Below, piece by piece: positions 22,201 through 26,467 of a DNA stretch of 26,467 bases. Every line of letters starts with the position of its first letter. The first letter of the stretch is position 1. Origin of the DNA: Paraglomus occultum (taxonomy: Eukaryota > Glomeromycota > Glomeromycetes > Paraglomerales > Paraglomeraceae); the NCBI GenBank assembly GCA_910592205.1, contig CAJVPJ010000389.1, forward strand, positions 1 to 26,467, written 5' to 3'. Below the pieces are notes generated by a model. It was not told the DNA's origin and did not search any database. It worked only from the letters and a program-made list of their open reading frames with translations. Both the position numbers and the translations under genes were made by a program.

Positions 22201-22495
22201 ATCAGGGTTGCTTTTAAAAGTGAAAGTTTTGCTCAAGCTCAGACGATACATGGATGCATTAAGCGAGGCAAATAAAGCAGTGGGCATAGAGTCAGACAAC
22301 ATTTGGGCATTACGGTTGAGAGCGAAAGCTTATTTAAAACTTAAGCAATCCGCGAATGCAATGATTGATCTCAATAAACTGCTAGAGATTGATCCCGATA
22401 ACGAATGGGGATTAAGAGAAAGGAGAAATATTAGAGAGAATAGAAACGTGATTACGCGAAGCATTCTCGGAAGTCTTCGCAGAAATAATAGATGA
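16219..22495 (+). CDS. TKL-like protein kinase fused to 49 TPR repeats (four exons)
   Basis: Exons are 16219-16461, 16551-16614, 16693-16865 and 16934-22495, with GT-AG introns of 89, 78 and 68 nt. The product has 2013 aa. Residues 1-30 match the N-terminal style of Glomeromycotina kinases (EWLDRSIQEGIINCY). The kinase domain spans about 30-295. It has the VAMK lysine (K61), a candidate helix-C glutamate (E81), HKDL (157-160) with N164, DFG (176-178), DIFSLGVIFWEI and CWNEDPDKRP. The glycine-rich loop lacks its glycines (REAINHSEYVTVYK), and the usual APE motif reads DPM, so activity is uncertain. Residues 316-1981 are 49 tetratricopeptide units, followed by a basic tail. TPR superhelices bind protein partners, so a scaffold kinase is likely, probably cytosolic since no signal peptide or membrane segment is seen. 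An upstream TTG frame exists, but ATG 16219 is preferred. Confidence 0.88.
17399..22396 (+). repeat. Array of 49 tandem 102-bp TPR-coding units
   Basis: The protein repeats every 34 residues with consensus near N-D-A-W-A-L-R-V-R-G-N-V-Y-L-K-L-K-Q-Y-D, then N-A-L-N-D-I-N-K-S-L-E-I-E-P. Aligning the units by eye gives 49. Forty-seven are exactly 34 residues, unit 23 is 3 residues short (ending NKLGP), and unit 46 is 3 residues longer (starting EASNKARLF). The two changes cancel, so 49 x 102 = 4998 bp, the exact span. Tryptophan at position 4, glycine or alanine at 10, alanine at 22 and proline at 34 are the most constant. Synonymous codons differ between units, so the array is not a very recent expansion. 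Confidence 0.92.
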
Positions 22496-23089
22496 TATGG
22501 TAAATTTTTGATATTAATATATGTATTTACAATTTACATTACTGAAGACGTATTATTTATCCTAATGACTAACTAATCATAATTAAAAGTCTTAGTATAG
22601 TATCTATAGTATTAAATAAGGTATATTGTCAGAATTATAAGCTATTATTTATATATATATAATGCAATAAACATCACTTAACCAATGTGTTGAGAATAAT
22701 TGATGGGAGAATGTCAATCTGCATTTCGATATAATCAACACAGAAACCTCGGTTTATAAACACAAGACAGCTATTCAGCTAGCAAGCCAAGCCAAGCCAA
22801 CAACGCCATTAAGTTATGGATCAATTCACTTCATTGTCTTATTATTATGCGGTCTGTGATTGAAATTAGAATTACAGTATTACATTTATGCTTTTAGTTT
22901 CAAAAGTTCAATAATACAAATAGCACGAAACAGAACAATATCTTAGTTTTCATAGCACAATGTACCCTATCAGATCGTATTAAATTACACACATCGCGTT
23001 TGTCATTATTGTATCCAAAATTTAAACACCTTTTCACCCAAGCCTCCCATCCTCGAATTTCTTAACGCCCCGTCCCTCAACCGCCATTA
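22496..23089. other. Convergent intergenic region with poly(A) signal of the kinase-TPR gene
   Basis: This stretch separates the stop codons of two convergent genes. On the plus strand an AATAAA hexamer lies at 22666-22671, about 170 bp after the kinase-TPR stop, just after a short TA run; it is a plausible polyadenylation signal. No clear signal was found for the minus-strand gene, and no further gene is seen. Confidence 0.5.
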
Positions 23090-25991
23090 TCATATCTCAT
23101 TCAAATACTTATCGTCCACAACGTTCTCTGCATTGTCCTTCTTATCCTTTCTCTGTCTCAACACACCCCTCGACCATCTACGCTGCGTCTTCTTCAACGG
23201 ACCCCACCTCCACCTAATATATTTTGCTCTCGTCATCGTCGAGCTATCGCCGATGATGTCTTGATCGCAATTGAAGAATATAGGTTCATTCTTATGCAAG
23301 CGACCATACGTTTCGATGATAACGAGGAGAAGAGAAAGCATTGAGACCGTTATCACCAAGTCGAGTGAGTTGAGATTGCCAAGTGGAAGAAGTATATAGA
23401 TGGTGCCGATTATTAATCGCAAAGATATACGGTACGCCTAGATAGAAAACAGAGTAACGTTAGTAGAATCGCGAAAACTACGTGTTTACGAAAAAAATCG
23501 AAACAAAATAACTGATATCGTGAGACTATTTACAAATACGACAGCATTGATTAAACACCACATATTACTCTGTAACACGCATCGTTCTGTATGATCTCTC
23601 TCACACATAACTATCCCAATACATTACCTTAGGTATCCTCAAGGAATCAACGGTATCTAATCCCTTATGAAGCATTCCAATGCTAGCCATGCAGTACAAT
23701 ACAACACCCGATGACACACAAAACAGCCATATCAAGTCCTTGGGCATAGCAGATGACCCTTCGACATCAGAAGTGACATAAGCAAGCGCCGAGTTGGTAT
23801 TGAGATGGGATGACAAATCAGAGGATGATCCAGTCAACGACCCATCGGGAATACTACTTGCTCCCGGAAAATCCCTTGCTTGGACTATTGCTGAGAGCGC
23901 AACCCTATTATAATAATGAAATTTTACCAACTGTATTAGTAAATGATATGACAGCCATTTGGTAATGTTTTATTTCTAACAGCAAAATGCGGGTGTTAAA
24001 ATTTACTTACCCAGCAGCAATCAGAGCCATATCCTAGAAAAAGAGAGCATTACATTAGTCGACATTCTTGCATAATAACAGTAACGTAAACTACTAACCA
24101 ATGGTAAATGAATTAACCCGAAGCAGAGTCCGGTAATGACATGTCTTCTAAGTGCATGTTGATATTGTCTGCTCGCATCGACATCAAAGTATATCCAGTG
24201 CAAATTGTAAGCAAATAGTAAACCTAGAATGGCTTTTCCGAATATACCGTCTGGGACTGTATTATAACTTGTGTACAGGATGCTTATTACCTAAGCGAAT
24301 TGTAGTATTACTGTTAGCATCGAAGGCGTTCATCGAAATAACCTATGTACGAAAAATTCACTAATCATCGACTGTAAAGCTTACCATTTCTCCCAAGCAT
24401 ATCACTGCGAACGAACCCACTCTGTCACTCCAATGCTCAATATTTAAAGCCGGCCTATACTTGGCTATTTCAAATATCGAAAACCAATCGGTCCATTTCC
24501 ATTGATATTCTGTTCCTTTTGTCCGCATTGACAAATGTGGAGTTAATTTGATATCCGGAAATTTCTCTTCTTTTCCTTCGTCGATGATCGTATCATCCTT
24601 CTCGCTTTCAGTGATTGTATCGACTCGTTCGAAATCCGCCGTATGTGTATGGTTCGCCGGATGCTTGGTTCCATAACGGTTATAAAGAGGCACAAAACCA
24701 TACCAAAAGTTTTCAAATGCGATGGCTGCCCAAACCAGGCCCGGTGTGTCATCATTGGGTACGACAGCCGCAACCACCCAGAGAATGCACGGAATGACAA
24801 TACCCCAGAAATTGGTAATAAAGCTAACGCGAAACATTGGGATGAATCGAGCAAAGTTTAGGTACAGTACGGCAAAGGTCAGGCGGCCGATTATATAAGA
24901 GACTGGCAAAACATAGAAACAAAGCGCGTGAATATGCGATAAAATTGCATGTAAAGATTAGAAGAATCTTCTTATCAATTTACCAATGTAGAATTGTCCA
25001 ACGTTCCCGTCAACCTTTTCAGAATGTGTTGCCATGCCGACTGCAATTGCGCCTTCCCAGAGAAGAACAAATTTTTGAACAAGATCATCAGACGAGTATA
25101 CGTTTAAATAAGTGTGTACATCTGTCCACAGTCTCCAGAGCGGATAACTAGTTGGGGTGCGCAAGAAGAGAATGAGCGTTACTAAAAAATTTAGTTAGCT
25201 ATTGATTAAATATCATACAACAGTAAATTAGCAGTCTTACAACGTGAGGAAGTAATGTTTCAATGACGTGATACTAACATCACTGACTAGTGTATGTCCA
25301 ATAATCCTGACCACACCGACAAATATCAAATCCCAAAACAATTCAGTATAGCTCATCGTTCTCTCTTCTGCCTCTCTATGTAACACACCATCATGCCAAT
25401 ATTGCCTTACTCTTGGCTTTCTGATCAAACGCAAATAGTCTCTATCTTCTTCATCGGCAATTATCTCCAATTTCGGAAGATTGCCAAAGGTGTGCACAGT
25501 GGCATGGATAGTTTGCTCTGAGTTTGCATCAGCGTGCCCGAGCTGTTTGAGTTCGGCGACCAGCCTGTCAAGTTCACCGGTTACAGATTCTGAGCGGCTT
25601 ACGGCTTCTGCGCGTTCTCTTTCTAGGCGGGCGGAATACTCTTTTAATTCGTCTACTTTTACTTTTAACGCTGCAACCTACAGACAATTTGGTTTTAATA
25701 CGTAAACTTGAAATGTTTTACTGTCACTTTGCACATATATTATTTCATTCGAACTGGTTTACCTACATGGTCTGGGCTTCCCAGCACACAGTAGTTATAG
25801 ACTCCTCTTCCTCCGCTAACGATCTCGTCTTCATGCTTAACTACGACTACCTTTTGCCCTCCTATGTCCAATTTCCTACAGTAGTCGTCGGTATTTGGCT
25901 TTATGGTTTTGTCGGCGTTCAATGTCTCATCTTCTGCAACAACAACAATCTCAGTTATCTGTTTTGTTGTATCAGGAGCCGATTCAGTCAT
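23090..25991 (-). CDS. LtrA-family (low temperature requirement A) membrane protein, nine exons
   Basis: Exons are 25991-25763, 25670-25241, 25147-24984, 24902-24385, 24342-24291, 24250-24099, 24033-24011, 23904-23628 and 23437-23090. All introns are GT-AG (40-190 nt), and phases join to an unbroken 730-aa frame. Residues 1-76 are polar, and about 78-120 form a heptad-like coiled coil (DELKEYSARLERERAEA). The LtrA region starts at ELFWDLIFVG (186-195) and continues with WRLWTD, SSDDLVQK, ARFIPMF, GSFAVICLGEM, YFDVDASRQYQHALRRH and RLIIGTIYILLPLGNLN, with many hydrophobic helices. A basic tail (QRRWSRGVLRQRKDKK) ends it. LtrA proteins (named for a Listeria cold-growth locus) occur in bacteria and fungi; biochemical role unknown. 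The third exon's acceptor at 25148 was chosen over 25185 because it keeps the frame and family spacing. Exons 5 to 7 are the least certain. Confidence 0.85.
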
Positions 25992-26068
25992 ACTATCGCT
26001 ATTACAGACAGATGTAAATCCCGATTTACATGTACATCATGTAATAAATAGTATGGTATGGTGGGTAC

Positions 26069-26127
26069 TTTTCAAAAGGGAATCGTTACTGAAAATGTCA
26101 ATGATCAACAATAGCAATTTATTAATT
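26069..26127 (+). repeat. Dispersed repeat, copy 2
   Basis: This is the same sequence as 2337-2396 and in the same orientation, with the core TTACTGAAAATGTCAAT and then ATCAACAAT. It sits 78 bp upstream of the LtrA-family start codon, in what should be its promoter region. Confidence 0.7.
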
Positions 26128-26252
26128 ATGGTGAAATCCACGTGATCTTTTTTATTATCTAACACTTGATATTAGTTGTCTTTGATACTCTTTAAACTTT
26201 CTTGTCACGTTAACCGTGCCTACATGCCACTAAAATATAAAAATAACATTAC

Positions 26253-26467
26253 TTATATAAATAAACAGAAATCGAAAGTCCGGTTACTGCTGTATACCTC
26301 GTCTAACGAACTGATCGTAATTTGCTGTTCTAATTCTTCTAGTTCATCATGTTTAAATTCTAACAACCCATCGGCATCATCACTGAAATCATTTTCCAAT
26401 AAAATTTCGAAACAATTTATTATTAAGATTATTTCAATATGCAAATCCTTGATGAAAATACTTACAC
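26253..26467 (-). CDS. Unidentified partial reading frame at the right edge
   Basis: A minus-strand frame is open from the edge of the window to TAA at 26253. It has no ATG within the window, so it would be an internal or last exon. It contains INCFEILLENDFSDDADG, then an acidic stretch FKHDELEELEQQITISSLDE. A GT after SSLDE (GACGAG|GTATAC) could be a splice donor, so the last 14 or so codons may be intronic. The IINCF segment followed by an acidic tail loosely recalls the C-terminus of CENP-B/pogo-type transposases, which would fit the pogo-like elements in this window, but the resemblance is weak and it may be another gene or not coding at all. It is oriented like the LtrA-family gene and lies upstream of it. 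Confidence 0.3.
   Translation of the reverse strand, partial: VSIFIKDLHIEIILIINCFEILLENDFSDDADGLLEFKHDELEELEQQITISSLDEVYSSNRTFDFCLFI

Noticed and set aside
24543-24861. Overlapping frames on both strands within the fourth LtrA exon
   Set aside because: The fourth exon's frame carries LtrA motifs and joins in phase with both neighbours; the other frames are shadows.
25148-25186. Alternative acceptor TTTTTTAG at about 25185 for the third LtrA exon
   Set aside because: It leaves the frame wrong and meets an in-frame stop soon after; the acceptor ending CAACTAG just before 25147 restores the frame and gives FLTFYPLWRLWTD as expected for the family.

Overview
The window looks like nuclear DNA of a filamentous fungus, most likely an arbuscular mycorrhizal fungus (Glomeromycotina). 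The grounds are very AT-rich, gene-poor intergenic DNA; genes split by short GT-AG introns of 40-190 nt with no operon structure; a TKL-like kinase fused to a repeat array, as is expanded in that group; and an edge gene resembling the N-terminal module of that group's kinase family. This placement is inference from protein style, since no search could be run.

Layout. (1) 1-439, minus: 5' end of a gene running off the left edge. (2) 440-4012: AT-rich DNA with one copy of a dispersed repeat (2337-2396) and a TA-flanked, pogo-like non-autonomous element (2866-3401). (3) 4013-5186 and 7025-8186, minus: two tandem paralogues for seven-transmembrane, GPCR-like proteins (326 and 328 aa) with the same three-exon structure. 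(4) 8187-16113: about 8 kb without a convincing gene, but rich in small repeats: a 40-bp-arm hairpin (11526-11641), a duplicated GC-richer repeat (12389-12803), a decayed tRNA-Leu-like sequence (12952-13029), a possible exon remnant (13048-13329), and two inverted-repeat elements (13393-14145 and 14349-14616). (5) 16219-22495, plus: a four-exon gene for a 2013-aa protein, a TKL-like kinase followed by 49 almost gapless 34-residue TPR units, nearly all in one 5.56-kb exon. (6) 23090-25991, minus and convergent with the kinase gene: a nine-exon gene for a 730-aa LtrA-family membrane protein with an N-terminal coiled coil. (7) 26069-26127: second copy of the dispersed repeat. (8) 26253-26467, minus: an open fragment running off the right edge.

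Exons were joined by hand from splice sites, reading frame and paralogue or family comparison. The two GPCR-like genes support each other strongly. The kinase-TPR protein (scaffold or signalling), the GPCR-like proteins (sensing) and the LtrA protein (membrane) have no evident pathway link. Most of the remainder appears to be decayed mobile-element sequence.
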